A program made the position numbers and the translations under genes. From the NCBI RefSeq assembly GCF_001517085.1, contig NZ_LRAC01000098.1, positions 62,001 to 126,000 of the forward strand: DNA of 64,000 bases. Reading direction: 5' to 3'. How positions within the stretch are numbered: position 1 is the first letter of the stretch; every line of letters starts with the position of its first letter. This stretch comes from Paenibacillus sp. DMB5 (lineage in GTDB: Bacteria; Bacillota; Bacilli; Paenibacillales; Paenibacillaceae). Positions 1 through 8,709 of the stretch are shown here, in pieces. Below the pieces are notes generated by a model that had not been told where the DNA came from, ran no database searches, and worked only from the letters and a program-made list of their open reading frames with translations.

Positions 1-848
1 CAGATGCAAGCACTGGATATAGCTATTGGCAGCGGCGGACAAGTGCTCAAGGTGCGGTTCGAGAGCTGGCAGCCGGGTAACGAGCAAAGCAACGGCCGGG
101 AGCTGGCAGGTAATCTGCCCAACTTGTCCGGCTATGTGTTCAAGGTTGTTGGCGGAGCGGCAAAGCCGGATGAAACCTATTATCTGGCTGATTCCTCAGC
201 CTTTAATCAAGCGGCTCTCGTAACAGTGGAACCTGCACCAGCAGAGGCTGAACAGCTGTCTGAAGCTGACCCGGTGCGCAGTAGCATAGCGGAAGCCAAG
301 CAAAGACAAATCATGTCCGCCTGGAAGCTGGCCTCCTTGCCGCCGGGCCGTGAGCTGTACCTCGTCCAGTTCGTCAGACAGAACCAGGATATGCTGTTCA
401 GTCTGGTACTGGAGGAGGAGGGTAAGCTCAGCTTCATGGATTATCCGGCCGAGATCACGGGCAACGAGTATTCCGTCTGGCGTGTGGATGACGGCGGTGA
501 AGTCATTCCGCAGATGTTCTCGCTGCTGTACGCGGCCAGGACAGCTGACGGACTGCTGCTTGGCATCAACTGGCTCGGGGCAGAAGGAATCAACAGCTTC
601 TTTCTGGCGCAGAGCGGAGAAAGCTTCAAGGAGCTGGATATCCAGTATAGTCGCTATACTTCGCCGATGTAGATGGAGGGTGCAGGCGGGCTCCAGTCTC
701 AACCGCAGCCCTGGCAAAACCAGTAGTACTAGTAGTACCAACAGAATCAGTAAAAACAGCAGTACTCGCAGTACCCGCAACACCAACACCAGCAACACCA
801 ACACCAACACCAGCAGCCCCAAGTATTAGTTGGATTTTCGGCACCTAA
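1..848 (+). CDS. Unknown protein, 5'-partial, probable frameshift near 661
   Basis: The frame is open from the window edge, so the true start may lie upstream; the first ATG is at position 4. About 220 residues of globular, signal-less, acidic protein are visible, with no motif I recognise. The frame meets a TAG at 670-672. The next frame is open from 651 to a TAA at 846-848, and reads on as a Thr/Pro/Ala-rich tail (PATPTPATPTPTPAAP) ending SISWIFGT. Restoring one T in the TT at about 661 joins the two parts as SRYTFADVDGG. The joined reading is inference. If it is wrong, the gene ends at 672. Confidence 0.5.
720..825. repeat. Low-complexity trinucleotide tract
   Basis: Short imperfect runs of agt/act and then cca/aca triplets fill this stretch. 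On the minus strand they produce a meaningless Leu/Val-rich open frame. On the plus strand, frame 3 gives a Pro/Thr linker, which I prefer as the coding explanation. Confidence 0.6.
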
Positions 849-877
849 ATTCAGCGTTTCCCGGATTTCGAGACTAT

Positions 878-1010
878 TAAGTGGAAAAATGCTGCTTATT
901 TCAGTCCCAAGCCCCGTCTAGGCGCAAAAGTGGTGAAATTAAGTATCATTTTTCAACTAGTCTTGGCCTCCGGGCTATTTACCCGGAAATAGATAGCAAA
1001 TTTCCACTTA
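878..1010. repeat. 133-bp inverted-repeat element, copy A
   Basis: The left end TAAGTGGAAAAATGCT and the right end AGCAAATTTCCACTTA are near-perfect inverted repeats. The element is exactly 133 bp. Its reverse complement aligns along its length with the 133-bp element at 16443-16575; shared blocks include the ACTTAATTTCAC core and the AAATAAG block near the end. It carries no gene and lies between the gene ending at 848 and the vanZ-like gene. It looks like a non-autonomous MITE or a structured intergenic repeat. Confidence 0.7.
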
Positions 1011-1134
1011 GTTTAATCCGCAACAGTCTGCGGAGTTACTTCATTAACTTCCCGGCAGGCGCCTTGGTACATATTTCTGATGCTTCTATACTTGCCCGCC
1101 GTTACGTGATTGCACCGGCTGGTCATTTTGACCT

Positions 1135-1172
1135 GCCCGCCCCTACTTTACTGTGACGGACGGGCTTTTTGG
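1135..1172. terminator. Hairpin terminator at the 3' end of the vanZ-like gene
   Basis: GC-rich arms (gcccgcccc and ggacgggc) are followed on the plus strand by TTTTT. It overlaps the last codons of the minus-strand vanZ-like gene and would stop transcripts arriving from the left. Confidence 0.4.
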
Positions 1173-1702
1173 CCTGCCCTCAAGAGCCTGAACAGGCAAT
1201 AGCCCAGCACGCCGCCTAAAGTATTCAGGAGCAGATCATCGACATCGAAGGTTCCGATCGAAAATAGTCCCTGTGCACATTCAAGCACAGCGCTGAGCCC
1301 GAGGGAGCGTAACATTACCCCGAACCAGGTAATTTGCCGGTTGGAGGACAGCAGGGCCATAAATATGCCGAACGGGATAAATAACGCGATATTCCCGGTC
1401 AGGTTCACCAGCTTGGTTACAGTAACCGGATCAAACGTATTGTAGACCGTTTCCAGCGGAGTGAAGTTACCCAGCTGCAGCTGGCGCAGGGTGGTGTCCG
1501 GGCTGCGCTGCAGCTGGTGCCACAGAAACCGGAAGTCGATCGGACTGAACTTGAACAGGATGATTTTGAAAAGTACATAAATATAGACAGCGAATAAGGC
1601 TTGCAGACCGGCTGAACGGAGCTTGGCAAAAGCGGCCGGGTGCTGCGCTGCACGCTCTGCTGGAGCAGTCTTTTTTTCGCGCATTACTCTGGTGTGGTCC
1701 AT
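1148..1702 (-). CDS. VanZ family membrane protein
   Basis: A 184-residue protein with four to five hydrophobic segments. It has the VanZ-family blocks NFTPLETV, NIALFIPFGIF and, near the C-terminus, an acidic pair inside a helix (GTFDVDDLLLNTLGGVLGY). VanZ proteins give low-level teicoplanin tolerance by an unknown mechanism. The start is supported by AAAGGAG ten bases upstream. It is the last gene of a vanR-vanS-vanY-vanZ-like series reading leftward, 48 bp after the VanY-like gene. No D-Ala-D-Lac ligase genes are present nearby. Confidence 0.85.
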   Translation of the reverse strand: MDHTRVMREKKTAPAERAAQHPAAFAKLRSAGLQALFAVYIYVLFKIILFKFSPIDFRFLWHQLQRSPDTTLRQLQLGNFTPLETVYNTFDPVTVTKLVNLTGNIALFIPFGIFMALLSSNRQITWFGVMLRSLGLSAVLECAQGLFSIGTFDVDDLLLNTLGGVLGYCLFRLLRAGQKARPSQ

Positions 1703-1750
1703 GGGATGACTCTCCTTTGCAAGGTGACGGATTTCCGGTGAGACCGGATA

Positions 1751-2613
1751 TTACGGGTGTGAGGTTACGATTACTCCATCCATGTTGTTACCGGATATAT
1801 CATATTGCTGCCCGGCAGGTATAGGGATAAAGGTGCTGCTGCCGGTAACGGGATAATAGGAGATGTTGTATACGATCCCCTTCACTTTCAGCGTAACCGA
1901 TTGCTGCTCCTTCAGATAATCAAGGTACTCCTCCAGCGTGTAATTTTTGTCGCGCATAATTATGCTGTGGGGTAAGCCGACATAGCGGAAATGCCAGGGC
2001 TCGTACTGGATGCCGGTGATGTCCGATTTGTCCTTGGGATAACGCAGGATGAAGCCATAATCCCAGGCGTTGGCCTCAAGCCAGCGTCCTTCAGGTGCGC
2101 GGCTCATCTCCATCTGCGAGGACCCGATGTCCAGGGACAGGCCGAGGTTATGCTCGCTGTGGCCTGGCGGGAGGGCATAGTCTGCTCCTTTTTCCTCATA
2201 GAGCTGTTTCTGTTTGTCCTTATCGCGGTAGCCGCTGCTGATCAAAAACTGGCTGACTCCGTCCCCGCCTGCTGCTTCTATCATCTTGGCGAACTGCGTG
2301 GCAACTGTTTTGGACAGCTGGATGCTGTTATCAAGCAGCGCGTAGCCGGCAGTCAGCTCCCCGTGCTCTACCAGGCTGATAATATCGGACGTATCCCCTC
2401 CGGGTGCAACGCATAATCCTTGTTCACCAGCAGCAGATTGCCCTGGTAGATCCGGCTTGCGGAAATAGCAGTCAGATCAGATCGGCTGTTGTCTCCATTC
2501 ATGACCTGTACCGGTTGCAGCCTGTTTACCCGTTCATCAGCCCCCGTATATTGATGCAGCACCTCCCATCCCAGCAATGCAATCATAACCGCACAAAAAA
2601 CCCGCTTCTTCAT
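1751..2613 (-). CDS. vanY: VanY-type D-Ala-D-Ala carboxypeptidase, frameshifted near 2387
   Basis: The protein begins with a signal anchor (MKKRVFCAVMIALLGWEVL) after an AAGGAGG site. It contains the LAS/M15B zinc peptidase motifs: SSGYRDKDKQ, the zinc and catalytic block HSEHNLGLSLDIG, and EPWHFRYVG with the third ligand histidine. It would trim the terminal D-Ala of peptidoglycan stem peptides outside the membrane. The frame breaks after EGIRP. Adding one base (ccgat to ccggat) restores EGIRPDIISLVEHGELTAG and joins both halves. It lies between the sensor kinase and the VanZ-like gene and is presumably controlled by the adjacent two-component system. Confidence 0.85.
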
Positions 2614-2726
2614 TCCGGCTTCCTCCTTGTCCTGATAACTCAAGAATAAGGAGCAGCGTTTAAAAAGAAGCGGGGGAAAAATAAATTTTTTCTTAAAAAA
2701 AGGGTAAGGCAAAGGCTGGAGTCTGC

Positions 2727-3821
2727 TTACAAACCAAGCGGCAGCTTGACTTCAAAGCTTGTACGAACAGGATCGCTGTGTACGGAAATGGTGCCTTTAT
2801 GCTGCTCGACTATGTTTTTGGCGATAAACAGGCCTAGTCCCGTGCTGCCCTCCTGATGGCTGCGCGCCCGGTCGCCGGTATAAAACATATCAAAGACATA
2901 AGGCAAATCCGCAGGCAGGATACTGCCCCCGTAATTGGTTACCCGGACGACTGCCTGTCCGTCTTCAGCATTACAGCTGATATCCACGTACTGGCCGTCT
3001 TTGCCGTACCGGACCGCATTGGTCAGCAGATTCTCGAATACGCGGGCCAGCAGCTCCCCGTCGCCTTGAATCTCCATGGCGGGAGCCAGCTCCAGCCGGG
3101 CGGTCAGCCCGTTGTTGTCCAGCAGCGGGTACAGCTCTTCATGCAGCTGGACGAGCAGTTCACTCAAATCGAGCGGGCTGCTGTCCACCTTCAGCATGCC
3201 GTAGTTCATCCGGGTAAGCTCAAACAGCTCATCGATCAGCCGCTCCAGCCGCCGCGATTTGGTATAGGCAATCGAGGTATAATGCCGGACCTGCTCGGCA
3301 GTTAATTCCTCATCCTTCAGCACATAATCGAGATAGCCAAGCACTGAGGTCAGCGGGGTGCGCAGGTCATGCGCCAGATTGAGCACCAGCTGATCCTTGC
3401 TGTTCTCGGCAAAATCCCCGCGTTCCACGGCCTGCTGCAGCTTGCCGCTGGCCAGATTCAGGTCGGCGGCAATATCCCCGAACTCATCCTTCGAGGGGAT
3501 GATGATCCGGCTGCTGAAGTTACCTTCGGCCAGCTGGCGGATCTGCTGCGAGATTTCACGGAAATAGCGGGCGTAGGGCTGTGTAAACAAGTAGAAGAAG
3601 ACAAGGGCCAGCGGGACAAAAAAGATCAGAAAAAAATTCAGGTCCCCGATGTTGCCGATCATATAGCGGAAGCGGGCCAGCGGGTCCTCGGCCAAGACGT
3701 TAGCGGTATAATACTGCTGCAGCATCTTGTACAGCGCATAGGTCAAGATGCCGGAGCAGAGCATACTCAGCGTGAGCAGGAAAATCATCTGGAAGCGGAA
3801 GCTGCGAAACCGTCTAGCCAT
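2727..3821 (-). CDS. vanS: VanS-type sensor histidine kinase
   Basis: A 364-residue membrane kinase. TM1 is at about residues 10-33 and TM2 at about 60-80, enclosing only some 25 external residues. A HAMP-like segment follows, then the H-box LAHDLRTPLTSV with phospho-acceptor His151, an N-box (ENLLTNAVRYG) and a G-box (STGLGLFIAKNIVEQHKG). It overlaps the upstream response-regulator gene by 8 bp, so the pair is translationally coupled. The gene order and regulator similarity suggest a cell-wall signal, but the ligand is unknown. The very short sensor loop resembles VanS types that sense within or near the membrane. Confidence 0.85.
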   Translation of the reverse strand: MARRFRSFRFQMIFLLTLSMLCSGILTYALYKMLQQYYTANVLAEDPLARFRYMIGNIGDLNFFLIFFVPLALVFFYLFTQPYARYFREISQQIRQLAEGNFSSRIIIPSKDEFGDIAADLNLASGKLQQAVERGDFAENSKDQLVLNLAHDLRTPLTSVLGYLDYVLKDEELTAEQVRHYTSIAYTKSRRLERLIDELFELTRMNYGMLKVDSSPLDLSELLVQLHEELYPLLDNNGLTARLELAPAMEIQGDGELLARVFENLLTNAVRYGKDGQYVDISCNAEDGQAVVRVTNYGGSILPADLPYVFDMFYTGDRARSHQEGSTGLGLFIAKNIVEQHKGTISVHSDPVRTSFEVKLPLGL

Positions 3822-4509
3822 TGAATGTATAACCTACTCCCCATATGGTTTTGATCAGTTTATTCTTGTCCTGCTCCTCGCCCAGCTTCTTGCGCAGGGT
3901 GCGGATATGGACCATAACGGTATTTCCGCTCTCAAAATAAGCCTCGCCCCACACCTGCTGAAACAGATTCTCCGCGCTGAATACCTTTTTGGGGTAGCTG
4001 GCCAGCAGGTACAGAATATCGAATTCTTTGGGCGTCAGCTCAATGTTGTTGCCAAACAGCTCTACCGTCCTGCGGTCCGGGTCAATGACCAGCCCGCCAG
4101 ATTCCAGCACCGGCTTGCGTTCTGCCTGCGGCTGGTTAAGCTGCATGAAGCGGCGCAGCTGCGCGTTTACCCGGGCGACCAGCTCCATCGGGTTAAACGG
4201 CTTGGTCATATAATCGTCGGCTCCGATGACGAGACCGGTGATTTTGTCGAGGTCCGAGGTCTTCGCGCTCAGAAAAATAATCGGCAACTGATGCTGCTCC
4301 CGGATCTGCCGGGTCACCTCATGCCCGTCCAGCCCGGGCATCATGATATCAAGCACCGCCAGATCAATATGGCGGGACTGCACGGCTTGGACTGCGGCTT
4401 TGCCATCGGTCACCCTGACCGTGTGATAGCCTTCTTTTTCCAGATGCAGAGCTACCAGATCGGCAATTTCCGCATCGTCATCGGCGATAAGGATCGTTAT
4501 CCGTTTCAT
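3814..4509 (-). CDS. vanR: VanR-type OmpR-family response regulator
   Basis: The receiver domain has the acidic pocket ADDD, phospho-acceptor Asp54 in LDIMMPG, and the conserved Lys in DDYMTKPFNP. A C-terminal winged helix (LTPKEFDILYLLASYP to GVGYTF) binds DNA. The segment ELVARVNAQLRRF is close to VanR proteins. The ATG at 4509 is preferred because AGGAG lies eight bases upstream; a longer in-frame start at 4530 has no such site. It leads the vanR-vanS-vanY-vanZ-like group and is transcribed away from the kinase gene at 4760. Confidence 0.87.
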   Translation of the reverse strand: MKRITILIADDDAEIADLVALHLEKEGYHTVRVTDGKAAVQAVQSRHIDLAVLDIMMPGLDGHEVTRQIREQHQLPIIFLSAKTSDLDKITGLVIGADDYMTKPFNPMELVARVNAQLRRFMQLNQPQAERKPVLESGGLVIDPDRRTVELFGNNIELTPKEFDILYLLASYPKKVFSAENLFQQVWGEAYFESGNTVMVHIRTLRKKLGEEQDKNKLIKTIWGVGYTFNG

Positions 4510-4759
4510 TTCGTATTCGCTCCTGTACAAATGAACTTGGGTACGCGCAATTACAGCGCTGTGCTCCTAGTGTACCTTATCGGAAGTTGTTTCGCGAACA
4601 GGAATCGTGAATAATAGAATAGGTGTGCGTAGAAAACACCGGATTTGCAGATGGCCAGACGGTCTGCAGAGTGTGTCAGAGTATTTTTGAAATACTTAAT
4701 TTTGTAACATTTAATGTTAAGGTATAGCCCGAAAGAGTCATGCCGGGGACTGGCGGACA

Positions 4760-5638
4760 GTGATAGTGTTAGAAACAGGATTTGAGGAGGGGACGGCAAC
4801 GTATACAAGAATTAAGCTGCTGATTCTGCTGATACCCACTTTAATGGTCGGGATCTGGGAGTTTGTGCGCCACCAGTTTCTGATGCCGTACATTTCCATG
4901 GATATGGGGAATTATTTAACGCCGGTGCTTGTATTTGTGTTCAGCATTGTTTTGCTGCTGCCGCTGTTCCGGATGATGGAGCGCAATCAGCTGGAGCTGG
5001 AGCAGAAGCGGGCGGCTACCTCGGCAATGGAGGCCAGGGAGGGGCTGGCGAAGGAGCTGCATGACGGGATGGCGCAGTCTTTGTTTCTGTTGTCCGTCCG
5101 GATTGACCGGCTGGAGCAGAATCATAAGAACGGCACAGTCAGTACAGAGAACGTGGATCAGATTAAAAAAACAGTGCATGAGGTCAACCGCTATGTGCGC
5201 CAGGCGATCGCCAGCCTGAAGGTGCCAGTCTCGGGCAGTGCGGATTTTTCATTGGAACGGTCCGTACAGGAGCAGCTGGGCAGAATCGCCGCAGAGGTGA
5301 TGATTGATGTCTCGCTGGACTGGCATCTGCCGGAGGATGCACTGAACAGTAAAGAACAGGCCGAGCTGCTGTCCTGCATCCGCGAAGCCATTATCAATGT
5401 GCGCAAGCATACGCGTGCCGGCCGGGTTGTTGTTAGTGCTGCAGGCGATAAGGACAGCTGGAAGGTAAGTGTAGCCGATGACGGTGCCGGAATAGAGTAT
5501 GAAGACCCTTTTAAGGTGGCCGGCAGCTATGGTCTGCAGATTATGCGGGAACGGGTGGAAAGTATGGGCTGGCATCTCAGCTTGAGGTCCGGCCGGACGG
5601 AACGACAGTGGAAATTGCGAAAGGGGGCTGGCAGATGA
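4760..5638 (+). CDS. NarL-family sensor histidine kinase, C-terminal tail frameshifted
   Basis: Two membrane helices (about residues 19-37 and 52-70) enclose a very short loop. HisKA_3 follows, with KELHDGMAQSL and phospho-acceptor His101, then an HATPase domain with IREAIINVRKHTRA and ADDGAGI. The last 20 residues in frame do not look like a kinase end. One base restored near 5592 gives SLRSGPDGTTVEI, the usual end of this family. The frame shown ends in the ATGA shared with the next gene. The start is uncertain (GTG 4760 or 4766), and a strong GAGGAGG lies 24 bp downstream without a standard start codon after it. Confidence 0.8.
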   Translation: MIVLETGFEEGTATYTRIKLLILLIPTLMVGIWEFVRHQFLMPYISMDMGNYLTPVLVFVFSIVLLLPLFRMMERNQLELEQKRAATSAMEAREGLAKELHDGMAQSLFLLSVRIDRLEQNHKNGTVSTENVDQIKKTVHEVNRYVRQAIASLKVPVSGSADFSLERSVQEQLGRIAAEVMIDVSLDWHLPEDALNSKEQAELLSCIREAIINVRKHTRAGRVVVSAAGDKDSWKVSVADDGAGIEYEDPFKVAGSYGLQIMRERVESMGWHLSLRSGRTERQWKLRKGAGR

Positions 5639-6300
5639 ACCACTGCCGGGTGATGATCGTCGATGACCATGCGCATGCGCGTGAAGCGATGACAGAAATC
5701 GTATCGCTGGATGAACGTTTTGAAGTAATCGGGGCAGTGGGCAGCGGAGCTGAGGCCATTGTTATGACCGGGCAGTGGATGCCGGACCTGATCCTGATCG
5801 ACATTGAAATGCCTGGAATGGACGGGCTGGAGACGACGAGGCGCATCAAGCTGGAATATCCGTATGTCCGGATCGTCATCGTTACCGTCTCGGACGAAAT
5901 TTCTTATCTGTTCGAAGCGCTGAAGCAGGGCGCACAGGGATACTTGCTGAAGAATCTGGCCCCGTCAACCTGGATTGAATATTTGCTGGCGATTGTCAGC
6001 GAGGAGGTTCCGCTGAGCCGGGAGCTGGCTTTTCAGATTCTGAAGGAGTTTGCTGTAACCTCGGTCAAGGAGGAGCGGGAAGCATTAACGGCGCGCGAGA
6101 AGGAAATACTGGGCTGTGTATCCTCAGGCTCCACAAATAAGGAGATTGCAGCCACACTCGGGATCTCCGAGCACACGGTCAAAAACCATCTAAAAAATAT
6201 TTTGCAGAAGCTGCAGCTCCAGAACCGCACGCAGCTGACCCGTTATGCCCTGGAGCAGGGACTGGCCCCGAGGGAGCGGGATTTTCCGCGCAAAAGATAA
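5635..6300 (+). CDS. NarL/LuxR-family response regulator
   Basis: The receiver domain carries VDDH, phospho-acceptor Asp56 in IDIEMPGMDG, and YLLKN with the conserved Lys. The C-terminal LuxR helix-turn-helix reads LTAREKEILGCVSSGSTNKEIA and then LGISEHTVKNHLKNIL. The ATG overlaps the kinase stop (ATGA) and follows a GGGGG site, so the pair is coupled. It sits 43 bp before the YcnI-like gene and probably regulates it or a wider envelope or metal response; the target is inferred from position only. Confidence 0.87.
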   Translation: MNHCRVMIVDDHAHAREAMTEIVSLDERFEVIGAVGSGAEAIVMTGQWMPDLILIDIEMPGMDGLETTRRIKLEYPYVRIVIVTVSDEISYLFEALKQGAQGYLLKNLAPSTWIEYLLAIVSEEVPLSRELAFQILKEFAVTSVKEEREALTAREKEILGCVSSGSTNKEIAATLGISEHTVKNHLKNILQKLQLQNRTQLTRYALEQGLAPRERDFPRKR

Positions 6301-6343
6301 ATCATAACAGAAGATAAAGAACATCCATTGAGGGGGAACCAAC

Positions 6344-7000
6344 TTGAATAAACTGCTTCGTAAACTGCTTACACTCGCTGCCCCGATGGCAGCTGCACTA
6401 TCACTATTCGCCGCGGTAGCCAGTGCTCATGTAACTGTATCACCAGCTGAATCCACCACAGGTGCGTGGGAGACCTATACGCTCAAGGTACCATCGGAAA
6501 AAGACATTGCCACCACACAAATCGACCTGCGCATGCCGGAAGGCGCCGAGTTCAAGCAATATGAAGCTGTGCCCGGCTGGACAGTAACCGTCGAAGGTAA
6601 CAAAATCAGCTGGATCGCTTCCGGGGACGGCATTCTGGCCGGCCAGTTCCAGCGCTTCACCTTCACAGCCAAGAACCCGGATACCGCCGGCGATATCGCC
6701 TGGGATGCCTACCAGCATTATGCTGACGGCAGTCTGGTCCAGTGGTCCGGTGAAGAAGGCAGCGATACGCCACACTCTATCACAGAGATCGTCCAGGCCG
6801 CAGCCGGCGACGACAGCCATTCCCACAGGGGAACAGGTGCGGCACACTCCGGTTCCATGACGATGGATGAGCATGAGGCAATCATGGAGAACGCAGAAAA
6901 GTCAGGAAACACCTCGCCAATGGTGTATATTACCCTGGGGATCTCTCTGCTGGCCTTCCTGCTGTCGGCGGTTGCACTGCTGCGGGGGAAGAAGGAGTAA
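6344..7000 (+). CDS. ycnI: YcnI-like (DUF1775) copper-associated membrane protein
   Basis: A TTG start follows GAGGGGGAA. A 28-residue signal peptide ends at ASA, leaving His29 as the mature N-terminus (HVTVSPAES). Exposed N-terminal histidine is the hallmark of YcnI-type copper-binding domains. The DUF1775 beta domain spans about residues 29-150. A linker with several His and Asp residues (DDSHSHRG, TMDEHEAIMENAEKSG) leads to one C-terminal membrane helix and the basic end RGKKE. The usual neighbours YcnJ and YcnK are absent; a NarL-type two-component pair precedes it instead. Confidence 0.85.
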   Translation: MNKLLRKLLTLAAPMAAALSLFAAVASAHVTVSPAESTTGAWETYTLKVPSEKDIATTQIDLRMPEGAEFKQYEAVPGWTVTVEGNKISWIASGDGILAGQFQRFTFTAKNPDTAGDIAWDAYQHYADGSLVQWSGEEGSDTPHSITEIVQAAAGDDSHSHRGTGAAHSGSMTMDEHEAIMENAEKSGNTSPMVYITLGISLLAFLLSAVALLRGKKE

Positions 7001-7068
7001 GGCGGTTTGAGAAAACCGGATAGACGAACTGTTGGGAAAAACAACGGAATAACAGTTAAAAGATAAGT

Positions 7069-7120
7069 AACTGCGGATGGCTTTGTCCTGTACTGGGATG
7101 GAGTGTCCGCAGTTTTTTGT
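7069..7120 (+). terminator. Rho-independent terminator after ycnI
   Basis: AACTGCGGA and TCCGCAGTT pair across a roughly 28-base loop and are followed by TTTTTTG. It closes the kinase-regulator-ycnI transcript. Confidence 0.65.
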
Positions 7121-7185
7121 TGTGTAAAGATCGGGGATTGGATACATTGGTAATATGTGGAGTGTGGTAGTGAAGCATGAGGGTG

Positions 7186-7378
7186 CTGGTTGTATTTTGT
7201 ACAACAGAACCAGCTATGAGTGGACTTAAATCTCATTCTATTGTATTTCATACAATTGATTACAAGGGATCGAGACGAAAAAGCCAATAATGCAAGATTC
7301 TAATGTATAAAATGCAATAGATCGGTTTTATCATAGTGATTTTATTAAGTTCTATTGTATGAAGTGCAATTGGAGGTA
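7186..7378. repeat. Array of four short palindromic repeat units
   Basis: Four related 20-25 bp imperfect palindromes lie in this non-coding gap: TGTATTTTGTACAACAGAA at about 7190, CTATTGTATTTCATACAATTG at about 7236, a variant around AATGTATAAAATGCAATAGA at about 7298, and CTATTGTATGAAGTGCAATTG at about 7353. A second array with TTTAGTTGCA-type units lies at 41288-41484. Confidence 0.55.
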
Positions 7379-7444
7379 AGAGTTTTGATGTGTGATGATT
7401 TTCGGTGAAATGTAAAAAGTTGAGGTGGATGAAGGAGCGTTTGA

Positions 7445-7897
7445 ATGAATTCCATTATTTATCGATGCAGGTATGTCGGGATTCTAATTCTGCTGATATT
7501 ATCTTTTAAATTACTCTCTGTTACGCAAACGGGGCCAGGCTGGGAAGTTCCGACTTTTGTCTTTGATGAGATCAGAAAAATTCAGAACAAAATGATCATT
7601 CTATTTTTAGTGGAAATTGTCTTAATCATTTACGATGCCGTTAAGAAAAATAAACCGGGTACCTTAAGCCTTTTGCTGTACATCCCGGCTGTTCTGTTTT
7701 CTTTTATCATTTATTCCTATGGTTCGGAGCAGGTGATCTTTAATCTGCAAGGAGATGCCCCTATTTTATCGGCGATCGTATCTAATTCTCTATTCATTGG
7801 CGTCCCGGTAGCATGTTTGTTGGCAGGTACACTAACGTATCTTGGTTGGAAGCAGCACTTGGAATATAGAACAGGAGATCAATATGAGCGAGGTTAA
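7445..7897 (+). CDS. Unknown four-helix membrane protein
   Basis: A 150-residue protein with hydrophobic segments at about residues 9-25, 48-64, 75-93 and 110-128. No motif was recognised. It opens an AT-rich block of small unknown genes that all read rightward. Its last 14 bases overlap the start region of the next gene, which suggests co-transcription. It could be a membrane immunity protein, by analogy with its neighbours, but there is no direct evidence. Confidence 0.7.
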   Translation: MNSIIYRCRYVGILILLILSFKLLSVTQTGPGWEVPTFVFDEIRKIQNKMIILFLVEIVLIIYDAVKKNKPGTLSLLLYIPAVLFSFIIYSYGSEQVIFNLQGDAPILSAIVSNSLFIGVPVACLLAGTLTYLGWKQHLEYRTGDQYERG

Positions 7898-8182
7898 AGT
7901 ATATTTTTAGAGGATACGGAACTTGTAGAGTATGAGGCTGTGAACAAGGGCTTCCGAAATGATGTCTATGTAAAATTAGCGGATGGGCTTTTTAATGTAT
8001 TGTTCTATGATAGTGTTCGTCTTCAACAGGATTTTGAATCGGAAGTTGAGAATTACGGTTTCTATTCAATAGATCCAAATTTGATCCTGGTTAGTGCAGT
8101 GAATAAAGAGGAAATAGTATTTGTAATAGAAAATCTGTACCGGCAGCAGTACTTTGAGAAGTTAAAACCTGCTAGCAATTGA
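7884..8182 (+). CDS. Unknown small protein, frameshifted in a T5 tract
   Basis: An ATG at 7884 after AGGAGATCAAT encodes MSEVKVYF and then meets a TAG. Adding one T to the TTTTT at 7904-7908 continues as LEDTELVEYEAVNKGFRNDVY, and so on to 8182, about 98 residues in all. Without the repair only a GTG at 7940 (80 residues) is available, with no ribosome site. It is a soluble alpha/beta-like protein with no known function. It overlaps the preceding membrane-protein gene by 14 bp. Confidence 0.65.
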
Positions 8183-8228
8183 AGCTTAGTGAGTATTTTG
8201 GACTGTAAATTGGGATGGAGGATGGAAC

Positions 8229-8678
8229 TTGTCCATATCCGCATGGATTGATATTCATTTAAGCAGTAACGCCAATTTATCAGCCGTGGACTTAATCCGG
8301 CAGTTTGCAAAAGAAGGCTGGGATTACACAGGCCGCAACGGGAAAGTCACATTTCTGCCTTTAGGTGATGGCGACAATTTTAACTGGCTGAGTGAAGCAG
8401 TGGATAGCGCCCATATCATGAATATCATTGAAACGAAGCAGGCACAACGAGAAATCGTGGGCATCCAGCTGTTACGGAGAGATTCTGAAATCGGATGCGA
8501 TATGCTGATGTTTAGCACGAATCAGATCGGATTCAATCTGTCTATAGCCAGAAAAAGTATTGAAACTCAGGGTGATATAGATATTACTGATTTTAGCTGG
8601 TACTTGGAAAGAATATTGCCAGTCTTTAAACATGCAGGATTGCGGGTTGAGCGGGTACAGTGTGAACAATTGGATTAA
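8229..8678 (+). CDS. Unknown protein, immunity-like
   Basis: A TTG start at 8229 follows GGAGGATGG. The product has 149 residues, is acidic and soluble, and has no signal or membrane segment. A central block (QREIVGIQLLRRDSEIGCD) and the end (YLERILPVFKHAGLRVERV) look like alternating strands and helices. I do not recognise the family. Its size, neighbours and AT-rich composition fit single-domain immunity proteins, but this is only contextual. Confidence 0.65.
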   Translation: MSISAWIDIHLSSNANLSAVDLIRQFAKEGWDYTGRNGKVTFLPLGDGDNFNWLSEAVDSAHIMNIIETKQAQREIVGIQLLRRDSEIGCDMLMFSTNQIGFNLSIARKSIETQGDIDITDFSWYLERILPVFKHAGLRVERVQCEQLD

Positions 8679-8709
8679 GAACTTGCGATTGGTGAGGGTG
8701 GAGAGCCGA

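Noticed and set aside
196..822. Long minus-strand open frame rich in Leu/Val at its start
   Set aside because: It is the complement of the first gene plus the triplet-repeat tract; it has no ribosome site and no protein-like features.
881..1156. 91-residue plus-strand open frame
   Set aside because: It lies almost wholly within the 133-bp repeat element and the vanZ 3' end; no ribosome site.
3748..4614. 288-residue plus-strand open frame
   Set aside because: Antisense shadow of the vanR/vanS genes, which carry full family motifs.
5608..6300. Kinase-regulator fusion read through the GGGGG run
   Set aside because: The regulator frame is open upstream of its ATG, but the ATGA stop/start overlap and ribosome site support two separate proteins; the tail mismatch is better explained by a local indel.
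7186..7378. CRISPR array
   Set aside because: The units are diverged palindromes of variable spacing without conserved spacers or cas genes.
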